Shown here: positions 37,501-44,239 of the stretch, piece by piece
Position numbering within the stretch: position 1 is the stretch's first letter
Layout of the letters: the number at the start of each line of letters is the position of its first letter
Assembly (NCBI RefSeq): GCF_900290235.1
Contig: NZ_OLMK01000042.1
Location: 62,001-126,000, forward strand
Length of the DNA stretch: 64,000 bases
Source of the DNA: Streptomyces sp. MA5143a
GTDB lineage: Bacteria; Actinomycetota; Actinomycetes; Streptomycetales; Streptomycetaceae
Reading direction: 5' to 3'
The notes under the pieces: model-generated
What the model was told of the DNA's origin: nothing
The model's database searches: none
What the model saw: the letters and a program-made list of their open reading frames with translations, nothing else
Position numbers and translations under genes: made by a program

Positions 37501-40500
37501 GTGGTGAAGTCCGTCAAGGAGCAACTCCTCGCGATCCCGGACAAGGGCCTGGGCTACGGCCTCCTGCGCTACTTCAACGAGGGCACCGCGGCCGACCTCG
37601 GCGCTCTCGGTGCCGCCGGGCAGATCGGGTTCAACTACCTCGGCCGCTTCTCCTCCGCCGACATGCCGGAGGAACTCCGCCACCTCGGCTGGACCCAGCT
37701 CCCCGACGTGACCCTCTCCCCGGACCTGGGCGGGATGCCCGCCATGACCACCGTCGAGATCAACTCGGCGGTCATCGACACCGACCTCGGCGCCCAGCTC
37801 GACGCCTCCGTCGGCTTCCCGGCCGGCGTCCTCACCCGCACCGAGGTCGAGGACCTCATGTCCCTCTGGGCGGACGCCCTGAAGGCGATCACCACCCATG
37901 TCACCGAGGACCCGAAGGCCGGCGGGCTCACCCCCTCCGACCTGCCCCTCGTCGACGTGACCCAGCGGGACATCGAGCAGTGGGAGGAGACCTACCCCGG
38001 CCTCGGCGACGTCTGGCCGCTCACCGCGCTCCAGTCGGGCCTGCTCTTCCAGTCCCTCCTGGACGACGACGCGGCACACGACGCGTACCAGATGCAGATC
38101 GCCTTCCATGTCTCCGGCCGGATCGACCCGGTGCGTATGCGGGCCGCGGGCCAGGCCGTGCTCGACCGCTACCCGAACCTGCGCGTCGCGTTCGTGACGG
38201 ACTCGGCCGGCCGGCAGGTCCAGGCCGTCGTGGACGGCGTCCGCCTTCCCTGGCGGGAGGTCGACCTGCGCGAACTCCCGGAGAAGGAGCGGGAGGCGGC
38301 CTTCGAGCGGTTCCTCGCCGAGGACCACACCGCCCACTTCGACCCGGCGGCCCCGCCGCTGCTGCGGCTGTCCCTGGTCCGGATGACCGACGACCGCTCC
38401 GAACTGGTCCTCACCGCCCACCATGTGCTGTTCGACGGCTGGTCCTTCCCGATCCTCATGCAGGACCTGCTCCATCTGTACGGCTCCGCCGGCGACCCGG
38501 CCGTCCTGCCCCGCACCCGCGGCTTCAAGGACTTCCTCACCTGGCTGTCCCGCCAGGACGAGGCGGAGACGGCCCGCGCCTGGGCGGCGGAACTGGCGGG
38601 CGTGGAGGAACCCACCCTCCTGGCACCCCCCACCCCGGCCGGCGTCGCGGAACAGGCCGGCGACAAGGACGCGGACACGGCCACGGACGGCGGTGACCCC
38701 GGTGTCGGCCAGCTCGACGTACGGCTGCCGCTCGACGAGGCCCGCGCCCTCAACCGCCGCGCCTCCGAACTCGGCATCACCGTCAACACGCTCGTCCAGG
38801 GCGCGTGGGCGGTCGTCCTCGGCCGGCTGACGAACCGCTCGGACGTCGTGTTCGGCGCGACCGTCTCCGGGCGGCCGCCGACGGTGACCGACGTGGACTC
38901 GATGGTCGGACTCTTCATCAACACCCTGCCCGTACGCGTCGAGTACGGCCCCGGCGACACCCTCGCCGACCTGCTCACCGGGCTCCAGCGGCGCCAGGCG
39001 GCGCTCCTCGACCACCATCACCACGGGCTGAGCGAGATCCACCGGACGACCGGACTGAGCACCCTCTTCGACACCCTCGTGGTCTTCGAGTCGTTCCCCG
39101 TGGACAAGGAGGGCATCGACTCCGCCAACAGCGCCGCCGGGATCGCCTTCACCGGCATCCGCCCCTTCTCCGGCACGCACTACCCGCTGACGGTGATGGC
39201 GGCCGCCGACCCGCACCTCCACCTGGTCCTCCAGTACCAGCAGCACGTCTTCGACCGGGAGACCGTCGAGGCGCTCGGCGGCCGGCTCGTGCGGGTCCTC
39301 AGGCAGATGGCGGCCGACCCGTCGGTCCCGGTGGGCCGCGTCGACCTCCTCGAACCGGCCGAGCACGAGCGGCTCGCCGAACTGAGCGGCACCTCGGCCG
39401 GCACCCCGGCGCTGACCGTCGCCGAACTGGTCGAACGGCAGGTCGCGGCCACCCCGGACGCGCCGGCCGTGGAGTACGGCGACACGACGCTGACGTACGC
39501 GGGGCTGAACGCGGCGGCCAACCGGCTCGCCCGGGAGCTCGTCGCCCACGGCGTCGGCCCGGAGACCGTGGTCGCGGTGGCCCTGCCCCGCACCGAGGGC
39601 CTCGCGGTGGCCCTGCTGGCGGTACTGAAGGCGGGCGGCGCCCATCTGCCGATCGACCCGAAGTACCCGAGCCACCGCCTGGAGTACATCCTCGGCGAGG
39701 CCCGGCCCCAGCTGGTCCTCACCGACTCGGCGACGGTCTCCGTACTGCCCCCGACGACCGTGCCGAAGCTGTACGTCGACGAGCTGGTCCTCCCGGCCGA
39801 CGACACCGACCTCGGCCGCCCGGTCCACCCGGAGAACCTCGCGTACGTGATGTACACCTCCGGTTCGACGGGCACCCCGAAGGGCGTAGCGATCACGCAC
39901 TCCAACGTGGTCAACGGCGTGCTGCGGCTGGCCGGCCCGGTGGGCATGGCACCCGGCCGCCGGATGCTCGCGGGCACCTCGGTCAACTTCGACGTCTCGG
40001 TGTTCGAGCTGTTCACCACCCTCGCCCACGGCGGGACCGTCGAGATCGTCCGCGACGTGCTCGCCCTGGGAGAGCGGGACGGCTGGCAGGGCTCCGTCAT
40101 CAGCACCGTCCCGTCCGTCTTCGCCGAACTCGTCGACCAGCTCGCCGACACCACCACCGTCGACACCCTGGTCTTCGCGGGCGAGGGCCTGCCCTCCGGG
40201 CTCGTACGCCGGGTCCGGGAGGCCTTCCCCGACGTGCGCGTGATCAACGCGTACGGCCAGACGGAGAGCTTCTACGCCACCCTCGCCGAGGTGGGCGACA
40301 CCACGGCCGGCGCCCCGATCGGCGCCCCGCTCGCCAACATGCGGGCGTACGTCCTCGGTCCGGGGCTCACCCCGGTACCGCCGGGCGCGGTGGGGGAGCT
40401 GTACGTCGCGGGGAACGTCGGACGCGGCTACCGGGGACGCCCCGAGCTGACCGCGGACCGGTTCGTCGCCGACCCGTTCGGCCCGCCCGGCTCCCGGATG

Positions 40501-41910
40501 TACCGCACGGGCGACCTCGCCCGCTGGAACACCGACGGGCAGCTGGAGTACGCCGGTCGCGGTGACGCGCAGGTCAAGGTGCGCGGCTTCCGCGTCGAAC
40601 CCGGCGAGGTGGAGGCGGCCCTGACGGCCCACCCGGCCGTCGACCGGGCCGTGGTCGTGGCGAAGCCGTACGGGAACAGCCGGCGGCTCGTCGCCTACGT
40701 GGTGCCCGGCGCCGACCTCGACGCCGACTCGCTGCGGGCCCACACCGCGGGCCGGCTCCCGGAGTTCATGGTCCCCTCCGCGTTCGTGCATCTGGACCGG
40801 CTGCCGCTCGCCCCGAACGGCAAACTCGACCACCGGGCGCTGCCCGAGCCCGAGTTCACCGGTGAGGCGTACCGGGCGCCGCGCACCGGCCGGGAGGAGG
40901 CCCTGGCGGCCCTCTTCGCGGAGGTCCTCGGCCTGGAGAAGGTCGGCATCGACGACGACTTCTTCTCCCTGGGCGGCCACTCCCTCCTCGCGGCCCGGCT
41001 CGTCAGCCGCGTCCGCCGGGAACTCGGCTGGTCGCTGCCCATGCGGGCGGTGTTCCAGGCGCCCACGGTGGCCGGGCTCGCCGCGCACGGCACGCGGACG
41101 GCGGGGGAGAACACCGACCCGTTCGCCCGCGTCCTGACCATCAAGCCCGGCGGGGACCGCGAACCCCTGTGGTTCGTGCACCTCACCGGCGGTCTCGCCT
41201 GGCCCTATCTGTCCTTCGCCGGGCACCTGCCCGCCGACCGGCCGGCGTACGGCATCCAGTCGCCCGCGTGGTCCGCCGTGCGGGACCTGGCGGCCGGGAA
41301 GTCCCCGGAGGGTTCGCCGTCGTCGAATTCCCTGCCGAATTCGCTGGAATCCCTGGTGACGGATTACGTCACGGAGATACTCTCGATTCAGCCCGAGGGA
41401 CCGTTCCATCTGATCGGCTGGTCCTTCGGCGGGGCGGTCGTCCACGCGATGGCCGCGGAACTCCAGCGCAGGGGCCACGAAGTCGCCCTCCTCGGTCTGC
41501 TCGACGCGGCACCGAGCGGTCACTTCGCGAACGACCCGGAACTCGAACTGGCCCAGGTGCGCACCCTCCTCGGCGCATTCGTCGGAGAGCTCGGCGGGAA
41601 CGCCGGCGGAACGGACCAGGAAAGCCTCCTGGCGACGTCGTCGGAGTTCGTGGTCCACCACGTCGAACTGCTGAAGGACTTCACACCGCCGGTCTTCACG
41701 GGCGACGTGCTCTTCTTCAACGCGACGCTGAACCCCGAGGCGCCCTACACGGACCAGTGGGCACCGTACGTCGACGGCGAGCTGACGGCGTACGACGTCC
41801 ACAGCACCCACCACGAGATGTGCCTTCCGGCGCACGCCGCCGGAATGGCGGAAGTCATCGGCCACAAGCTCGACGAGCTCGACAAGGCCCAGGGCGGCAC
41901 ACCGTCCTGA
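25558..41910 (+). CDS. Giant NRPS, C-A-T-E / C-A-T / C-A-T-E / C-A-T-TE, four predicted piperazate modules
   Basis: 5450 residues from a GTG. Approximate residues of motifs: module 1 C HHIAADG 128, A TSGSTG 612, T GGDSI 1003, E HHLVVDG 1193; module 2 C NHVLFDG 1690, A 2154, T GGHSL 2532; module 3 C HHIASDG 2719, A 3202, T GGDSI 3599, E 3787; module 4 C HHVLFDG 4287, A 4766, T GGHSL 5138, TE GWSFGG 5287. All four A domains read DVFSVAAYAK (FDVSxF, STVPS, VFAGE, NAYGQTESFYA), which I assign to piperazic acid. In all four the A5 motif is YGQTE instead of YGPTE. E domains in modules 1 and 3 predict D-L-D-L order; C domains of modules 2 and 4 (WPLTALQSGLLF type) differ from those of 1 and 3, as expected after E. 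The TE releases by hydrolysis or cyclisation. Confidence 0.95.
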   Translation: MIPLSFAQRRLWFIDRFEGPSATYNVPLALHLAGELDTRALAASIRDVIGRHESLRTILYDEDGVPYQRILPPEEIRPDIPVVDVEPERLPEAIAEAVSYTFDLYAEIPVRARILRQAPDRHVLLLLFHHIAADGESGAPLLRDLSLAYRARREGRAPEFPELPVQYADYALWQRELLGDENDPDSLVSRQLAHWEDELAGLAQPLQLPLDRTRPSVASHRGDTVEFELEPELLAQVEELATERGLSVSMVLQSVLAVLLQQLGGGDDIPIGSPIAGRGDEDLADLVGFFVNTWVLRVRLDGNPTFEDVLEQVRERALNAYDNQDAPFEMLVDRLSPERSTAYNPLFQVLFAWQNITRPELDLPGLDARLDFEQLDTKTSKFDLEFNIARHHDGQGARGTIEYALDLFDRSTAEAVGARFVRVLRQLMADPALPVGAVDTLDPAERRRFLVEMNATAEQTPMVTLARLVEEQVALSPDAEAVVHEGTSLTYGELNARANRLAHVLVGHGVGPETVVALSLPRSLDLVVALLAVLKSGGAYLPIDPKYPSHRLEYILGEARPHLVLTDSATVSVLPETDAPKLYVDELDLSEEPDGNLPGGAHPHNLAYVMYTSGSTGTPKGVSLSHHNIVNGVLQLAERVDMGKDSRTLAGTSINFDVSVFEIFTTLTHGGTVELVRDVLVLGERAARGEGWNGSLVSTVPSVFAELMDHIADTTSVDTLVFAGEALSSTLAARVREAFPDVTIVNAYGQTESFYATAFAIDESRRWHGEGSAPIGTPLGNMRVYVLGPGLTPVPRGVAGELYVAGNVARGYHGRAELTADRFVADPYGPPGSRMYRTGDLARWNAEGQLEYLGRGDTQVKVRGFRIEPGEVEAALTAHPGIAQAAVVARAHGTTKQLVGYVVPAYSSDSTSTDLRAGVETADLRAFVGQRLPDFMVPSAFVVLDRLPLAPNGKLDRKALPEPEFTAGAYRAPGTERERILAEVYAEVLGLERVGVDDDFFAVGGDSIRSIQVVSRARAQGVEVTPRQIFERRTAAELAAVASEQSTASVVLEEYEGGGIGEFPLLPIAEYMLELGGSHDRFSMAVLAELPLGIDRAGLAATLDAVLDRHDILRSRLDAGARRMIVGAPGTVDAGTLLRRVACDGSQAADELVAAELDAATGRLDPAAGVMAQFVWLDPADPKAPGRLIIALHHLVVDGVSWRVLLPDLAAAWQQVKERGRAKLPAGGTSVRRWTHALIEEAGSPERTAELDLWKRVLDGPDPLLSHRPLDPAVDTRGSLDFVRVQLPADVTEALLTTVPAAFHGGVNDGLLAALALAVTKWRRARSVYESSTLIKLEGHGREQDVVPGADLSATIGWFTSLYPVRLDVAGIDLDEAFQGGKAAGAAVKAVKEQLLSIPDKGLGHGLLRYLNETTAADLNALGSTGQIGFNYLGRFSSADMPEHLRGNGFTQLRELSAPLDEDMPAMSSLEINSLVVDTEDGARLDASIGFPAGLFEKEDVEELVDLWFTALTALARHVGQENAGGLTPSDLPLVDVTQQDIERWEETYPGLTDVWPLTALQSGLLFHTMLNDDSWDAYQMQMSFHVTGEVDAERMRTAGQAVLDRHPNLRAAFVTDSAGRQAQAVVDGVELPWREIDLTHLPEEEREESFERFLTADHAQAFDPASPPMLRMTLVRMTGETSELVLTANHVLFDGWSFPHLMKDLLHLYGSGGDPAVLPRVRGFKDFLTWLDRQDHEASRQAWARELEGVEEPTLLVRGGAPATGSQGIGSVDVPLPLDEVRRLTRRASELGVTVNTLVQGAWAVLLGRLTGRRDVVFGATVSGRPPAVPDVDSMVGLFINTLPVRVEYGPGDSLADVLTALQRRQAALLDHHHQGLSEIQQSTGLSSLFDTLVVFESYPVDRAGLDEANAAAGIAFTTIRPSTGTHYPLTVMADADPHLRLALQFQEHVLDRAAVESYAARLALVLRQLADDPTLPVGLVDLLEPAEHERLLELSGTTAPRPDTTVTRLIEKQAAATPDSIALVHEGARTTYEQLNSRANRLARLLVDRGVGPETVVAVSLPRSTDLAVALLAVLKAGGAYLPIDPKYPSHRLEYILGEARPTLVLTDAETVAVLPDTDTPKLYVDELDLPADDTDLGRPVHPQNLAYVMYTSGSSGTPKGVAITHANIVNGVLGLAARMGVQAGSKVLAGTSINFDVSAFELFTTLVHGGTAEIVRDVLVLGERDHWRGAVVSTVPSAFAELLDQIADRTSMDTVVFAGEALSSTLVSRVREAFPGVRIVNAYGQTESFYATTFDAGDWDGTGSAPVGTPLPNMRAYVLGAGLTPVPPGAVGELYVAGNLGRGYRGRPELTADRFVADPFGEPGSRMYRTGDLARWTEDGQIEYLGRGDTQVKVRGFRIEPGEVEAALASHPQVTQAAVIARNGRGTNAGQVLVAYVVPTAPDAVDADELGAHAARELPEFMVPAAYVALDRLPLMPNGKLDRAALPAPEFAGVPYRAPRTKREEILAGLYAEVLGVDEVGIDDNFFNLGGHSLLATRLISRIRTALGVEIPIKVVFGSPTVAELTAQLSSGDTVRTPLRRLRTRPEKLPLSFAQRRLWFIDRFEGPSATYNIPMALRLTGDLDTEALAEAIRDVVARHESLRTVYAEDVDGTAYQVVLEPGQYSLPVPVVEVAADDVADAVARAARHHFDLASDIPVKAGILRVGPGEHLLTLLIHHIASDGESMAPLIRDISTAYAARREGLAPEFAELSVQYADYTLWQRDLLGDATDPDSVLAAQSSYWRRELAAVPQPLRLPVDRPRPPKASYRGEMLDFRLDDDLLVAVEKLAREHDVTVSMVMQSVLAVLLHQLGGGDDIPIGSPIAGRTDEALADLVGFFVNTWVLRAELSANPTFEELIAQVRGKALAAYANQDAPFERLVELLNPERSTAYHPLFQVMFAWQNFAQADFDLPGLDVAYVPTPTGTAKFDLFFNLTEVTGPDGREVEGLLEYASDLFDRETAERVADRFVRVLRQLVAAPAARVGAVDLLDDAEREQVLHRFNDTAEPTPHLTVAELVEKQVAATPDAVAIVSGDTTLAYWELNARANRLARELVAHGVGPETLVAVSLPRTADLAVALLAVLKSGGVYLPIDPKYPSHRLDHILTEAAPALVLTDTGTVSVLPETDLPKLYLDRLDLTDRSPDNLPVTAHPQNLAYVMYTSGSTGVPKGVSLSHHNIVNGVLRLIPRVGVKKGSRILAGTSINFDVSVFELFTTLSVGGSAEIVRDVLVLGERDSWNGTMISTVPSAFTELLDQLAGRLTVETVVFAGEALPTALVERMREQIPGVRVVNAYGQTESFYATTHTATGTGAAGGTGSAPIGTPLGNMRAYVLGPGFTPAPVGVVGELYIAGDVSRGYRGRPDLTAERFVADPFGPPGSRMYRTGDLARWNADGQLEYAGRADSQVKVRGFRIEPGEVEAAITAHPGVARAAVVVREHGRTKQLVGYVVPADAGTGGDGAGQLGGTDFDLTAGLTSRDLRSFVSDRLPEFMVPASFVVLDRLPLAPNGKLDTKALPEPEFSGGEYRAPRTPEEEILAAVYADVLGHGRVGIDDDFFAVGGDSIRSIQVVTRARAQGVEVSPREIFEHRTVAELARVARTTGTAVLLEEFEGGGTGTLPLLPIAQYMLELGGDFDRFSMSLPLELPLGIDRSGLVATLDAVFDRHDLLRSRLTGASLEVAPAGSTDTASLIRRVACDGTWDETWLRDAAAELDAATGRLDPAAGVMAQFVWFDPADPEIPGRLIIALHHLVVDGVSWRILLPDLAEAWKQLTENGTAELPPVGTSVRRWTHALIEEAGSPERTAELELWRGVLDGPDPLLGSRPLDPAADTRSTMDHVSLRLPVEVTEALLTKVPAAFHGGVNDALLAALALAVTKWRRGRGVDEPSTLVRLEGHGREQDVVPGADLSSTIGWFTSMYPVRLDTTGFDVDEAFEGGATTGAVVKSVKEQLLAIPDKGLGYGLLRYFNEGTAADLGALGAAGQIGFNYLGRFSSADMPEELRHLGWTQLPDVTLSPDLGGMPAMTTVEINSAVIDTDLGAQLDASVGFPAGVLTRTEVEDLMSLWADALKAITTHVTEDPKAGGLTPSDLPLVDVTQRDIEQWEETYPGLGDVWPLTALQSGLLFQSLLDDDAAHDAYQMQIAFHVSGRIDPVRMRAAGQAVLDRYPNLRVAFVTDSAGRQVQAVVDGVRLPWREVDLRELPEKEREAAFERFLAEDHTAHFDPAAPPLLRLSLVRMTDDRSELVLTAHHVLFDGWSFPILMQDLLHLYGSAGDPAVLPRTRGFKDFLTWLSRQDEAETARAWAAELAGVEEPTLLAPPTPAGVAEQAGDKDADTATDGGDPGVGQLDVRLPLDEARALNRRASELGITVNTLVQGAWAVVLGRLTNRSDVVFGATVSGRPPTVTDVDSMVGLFINTLPVRVEYGPGDTLADLLTGLQRRQAALLDHHHHGLSEIHRTTGLSTLFDTLVVFESFPVDKEGIDSANSAAGIAFTGIRPFSGTHYPLTVMAAADPHLHLVLQYQQHVFDRETVEALGGRLVRVLRQMAADPSVPVGRVDLLEPAEHERLAELSGTSAGTPALTVAELVERQVAATPDAPAVEYGDTTLTYAGLNAAANRLARELVAHGVGPETVVAVALPRTEGLAVALLAVLKAGGAHLPIDPKYPSHRLEYILGEARPQLVLTDSATVSVLPPTTVPKLYVDELVLPADDTDLGRPVHPENLAYVMYTSGSTGTPKGVAITHSNVVNGVLRLAGPVGMAPGRRMLAGTSVNFDVSVFELFTTLAHGGTVEIVRDVLALGERDGWQGSVISTVPSVFAELVDQLADTTTVDTLVFAGEGLPSGLVRRVREAFPDVRVINAYGQTESFYATLAEVGDTTAGAPIGAPLANMRAYVLGPGLTPVPPGAVGELYVAGNVGRGYRGRPELTADRFVADPFGPPGSRMYRTGDLARWNTDGQLEYAGRGDAQVKVRGFRVEPGEVEAALTAHPAVDRAVVVAKPYGNSRRLVAYVVPGADLDADSLRAHTAGRLPEFMVPSAFVHLDRLPLAPNGKLDHRALPEPEFTGEAYRAPRTGREEALAALFAEVLGLEKVGIDDDFFSLGGHSLLAARLVSRVRRELGWSLPMRAVFQAPTVAGLAAHGTRTAGENTDPFARVLTIKPGGDREPLWFVHLTGGLAWPYLSFAGHLPADRPAYGIQSPAWSAVRDLAAGKSPEGSPSSNSLPNSLESLVTDYVTEILSIQPEGPFHLIGWSFGGAVVHAMAAELQRRGHEVALLGLLDAAPSGHFANDPELELAQVRTLLGAFVGELGGNAGGTDQESLLATSSEFVVHHVELLKDFTPPVFTGDVLFFNATLNPEAPYTDQWAPYVDGELTAYDVHSTHHEMCLPAHAAGMAEVIGHKLDELDKAQGGTPS

Positions 41911-41950
41911 TCCCCTCGCGGGACCCCTACCCCCCGGTCCCCGCGAATCC

Positions 41951-41987
41951 GTCCCCGGGGCGCACCCACAAGGAACGCCCCGGGGAC
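41951..41987 (+). terminator. Perfect hairpin between the giant NRPS and the KtzT-like gene
   Basis: GTCCCCGGGGCG (41951-41962) pairs with CGCCCCGGGGAC (41976-41987) across a 13-nt loop, and GGAAAAAACC follows. It lies 41 bp after the NRPS stop. It may stop or attenuate read-through, or protect the long mRNA. Confidence 0.65.
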
Positions 41988-42035
41988 GGAAAAAACCCTC
42001 AGAAAGCGCCCCGCGCCGAGAATTGGTAGGTCCGA

Positions 42036-42731
42036 ATGTTCGTTCCCGATCCGTACCGGGAGCCGGACGGCTCGTGGATGACCGAGCTGATCCGCCTCAA
42101 CCCCTTCGCCCTGCTGGTGTCCAACGGCCCCGCCGACGCCGACCCGTACGCCACCCACCTCCCCGTGATCCGCGACCCGGAGTGGACCGGCGCATGGACC
42201 GAGAACCTGGCCGGCGGCCGCCTCATCGGCCATATGAACCGGGAGAACCCGCACTGGACGGCCCTGGAGAACGGCACGCCCGTCCTCATCACCTTCACCG
42301 GGCCGCACGCCTATGTGTCGCCGACGGTCTACGACATCACCCCGGCCGCGCCCACCTGGGACTTCACCTCCGTCCACGTCCACGGTGTCTTCGAGAAGAT
42401 CGAGGCCGCCGCCCCCGGTGAGGACTCCCTGGAGGTCTGCAAGGACACCGTCAAGGCCTACGAGCGCGACTTCGGCGCCGCCAAGGCCTGGGACATGTCC
42501 CGCTCCATCGACTACTTCGCGACGATCCTGCCCGCGGTGGGCGCCTTCCGCGTCGAGATCACCGGCGCCGAGGGCATGTTCAAGCTCAGCCAGGAACAGG
42601 ACGAGGAGATCCGCGAGCGGGTCCGCGAGGACTTCGCCCTGCGCGACTCCAGCCAGTACCGCGAGACGGCCGAACTCATGGACCGCATGGAGAAGACCGG
42701 CACCATCAAGGGCTGCCCGGTCCACCACTGA
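42036..42731 (+). CDS. Piperazate synthase (KtzT-like, PaiB/FMN-binding fold)
   Basis: 231 residues with the PaiB-type split-barrel fold: MFVPDPYREPDGSW start, the family ATHLPVIRDPE strand near residue 45, GHMNRENPHW, YVSPTVYD, and a C-terminal helical pair with FKLSQ. PaiB-like proteins were long annotated as FMN-binding regulators, but KtzT of the kutzneride cluster is a heme enzyme that closes N5-hydroxyornithine to piperazate by making the N-N bond. The gene here stands between a multi-piperazate NRPS and an ornithine N5-hydroxylase, which is the diagnostic context. The C-terminal CPVHH is a possible extra ligand cluster. I am confident of the pairing, less so of details of heme ligation. 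Confidence 0.88.
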   Translation: MFVPDPYREPDGSWMTELIRLNPFALLVSNGPADADPYATHLPVIRDPEWTGAWTENLAGGRLIGHMNRENPHWTALENGTPVLITFTGPHAYVSPTVYDITPAAPTWDFTSVHVHGVFEKIEAAAPGEDSLEVCKDTVKAYERDFGAAKAWDMSRSIDYFATILPAVGAFRVEITGAEGMFKLSQEQDEEIRERVREDFALRDSSQYRETAELMDRMEKTGTIKGCPVHH

Positions 42732-42814
42732 GTTCAACTGTCCACCCTGTACCGCCGTTGACGCTCCAAAAAGGCGCAACGTACCTTTCCAGCACACCAC
42801 TTGCGGGAGAATTC

Positions 42815-44128
42815 ATGGAAGCGAACACCGAAGCGTACGAGGTCGTGGGAATAGGTTTCGGACCGGCCAACCTCTCGCTCGCCATCGCACTGGAGGAGCA
42901 GCGCGGAAAGGACGAGAAGCAGCTCACCGCGGCCTTCTTCGAGAAGCAGCCGTCCCTCGGCTGGCACCGCAACATGCTGCTTCCCGACACCAAGATGCAG
43001 ATTTCCTTCCTGAAGGATCTGGCGACCTTCCGCAACCCCGCCTCCCAGTGGAGCTTCATCGCCTATCTGCACGCCGCGGGCCGTCTCGCGCAGTTCGTGA
43101 ACAACCAGAACTTCTTCCCCACCCGGAACGAATTCCACGACTATCTCGAATGGGCCGAGTCCAGTTTCTCGGACCGTGTCACCTACAACTCCGAGGTGAA
43201 CGCGGTCCACCTGCCCGACGGACACGCCGGCGGCCCTGTCGACACCGTCCGCGTCGAGGTGAAGGACAACGGCCCGCGCGGCGGCACCCGCCTCGTCGAG
43301 GCCCGCAACCTCGTCATCTCCACCGGCCTGGTCCCGAAGATGCCCGACGGAGTCGACCGCGGCGAACGCGTCTGGCACAGCTCCGAGTTCCTCGGCCGCT
43401 TCAACACCCTCGACCCGAGCCGGGTCCGCCGGTTCGCCGTCGTCGGCGCCGGCCAGAGCGCCGCCGAGATCACCCGGTTCGTCTACGACACGATCCCGGA
43501 CGCCGAGGTCTACGCGATCATGCCGTCGTACGGCTACTCGATCGCCGACGACACCCCCTACGCCAACCGCATCTTCGACGCCGACGCCGTCGACGACTAC
43601 TACGGCGGCACCGACCGCACCCGCGAGTCGTTCTGGCGCTACCACCGCAACACCAACTACGGCGTCGCCGACGACGAGGTCATCCGCGACCTCTACCAGC
43701 GCGCCTACGACGACGAGGTGGCCCGGATCAAGCGCCTCCATCTGCTCAACCTGTCCCGCGTCCAGCGGGTCGACCAGAGGGCCGACGGGGCCAGGCTCAC
43801 CATGCACTCCGTGCGCGACGACTCGGTGTACGACCTCGACGTCGACGCGATCGTCTTCGCCACCGGCTACGACTCCATGGATCCGACCGCCCTCCTGGGT
43901 GACCTGGCGCCGTACTGCCTCCGCGACGACGAGGGCCGCCTCAGGGTCGAGCGCGACTACCGCCTCGTCACCGAGCCCGAGCTGAACGTCGGCATCTACC
44001 TCCAGGGCGGCACCGAGCACACCCACGGCCTCGCCTCCTCGCTGCTGTCCAACATCGCCATCCGCAGCGGCGAGATCGCCGACGCCATCGCCATCGACCT
44101 GGCGTCACGCCAGCACACGACCGTCTGA
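42815..44128 (+). CDS. L-ornithine N5-monooxygenase (KtzI-like)
   Basis: 437 residues of the siderophore-type amine hydroxylase family. FAD motif VGIGFGPANLSLAIAL near residue 10; NADPH motif VVGAGQSAAE near 210; substrate/FAD motif VFATGYDSMDP near 350. The ATG at 42815 has GGGAGA upstream. The enzyme hydroxylates the side-chain nitrogen of ornithine. In piperazate clusters this product feeds the KtzT-type synthase. No gene for a hydroxamate siderophore (formyl or acetyl transferase) is nearby, which favours the piperazate route. An 83-bp gap after the KtzT-like gene contains a perfect StrR-type half-site (GTTCAACTG, 42732-42740). Confidence 0.93.
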   Translation: MEANTEAYEVVGIGFGPANLSLAIALEEQRGKDEKQLTAAFFEKQPSLGWHRNMLLPDTKMQISFLKDLATFRNPASQWSFIAYLHAAGRLAQFVNNQNFFPTRNEFHDYLEWAESSFSDRVTYNSEVNAVHLPDGHAGGPVDTVRVEVKDNGPRGGTRLVEARNLVISTGLVPKMPDGVDRGERVWHSSEFLGRFNTLDPSRVRRFAVVGAGQSAAEITRFVYDTIPDAEVYAIMPSYGYSIADDTPYANRIFDADAVDDYYGGTDRTRESFWRYHRNTNYGVADDEVIRDLYQRAYDDEVARIKRLHLLNLSRVQRVDQRADGARLTMHSVRDDSVYDLDVDAIVFATGYDSMDPTALLGDLAPYCLRDDEGRLRVERDYRLVTEPELNVGIYLQGGTEHTHGLASSLLSNIAIRSGEIADAIAIDLASRQHTTV

Positions 44129-44144
44129 CACGACCGCCCCGGGA

Positions 44145-44173
44145 CCGCGGCCCCGTCAGGCCCGGGGCCGTGG
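44145..44173 (+). terminator. Hairpin between the N-hydroxylase and the MbtH-like gene
   Basis: CCGCGGCCCCG (44145-44155) and CGGGGCCGTGG (44163-44173) pair at 10 of 11 positions with a 7-nt loop. No U-tract; probably a weak terminator or a processing structure. Confidence 0.45.
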
Positions 44174-44239
44174 CTCCGTCAGCACCGACCGTTTCGACCA
44201 CACACCGATCGACGCACCCCGAGAAGGAGTGACCCCGTC

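Noticed and set aside
42732..42764. Full StrR-type site between the KtzT-like and N-hydroxylase genes
   Set aside because: The left half GTTCAACTG is perfect but the right half (CCGTTGACG) is displaced by about 3 bp from consensus spacing.
42815..44128. Hydroxamate siderophore cluster as the reason for the N-hydroxylase
   Set aside because: No formyl or acetyl transferase, siderophore transporter or iron-box-like context nearby, whereas a KtzT-like gene is adjacent and the A-domain codes fit piperazate.
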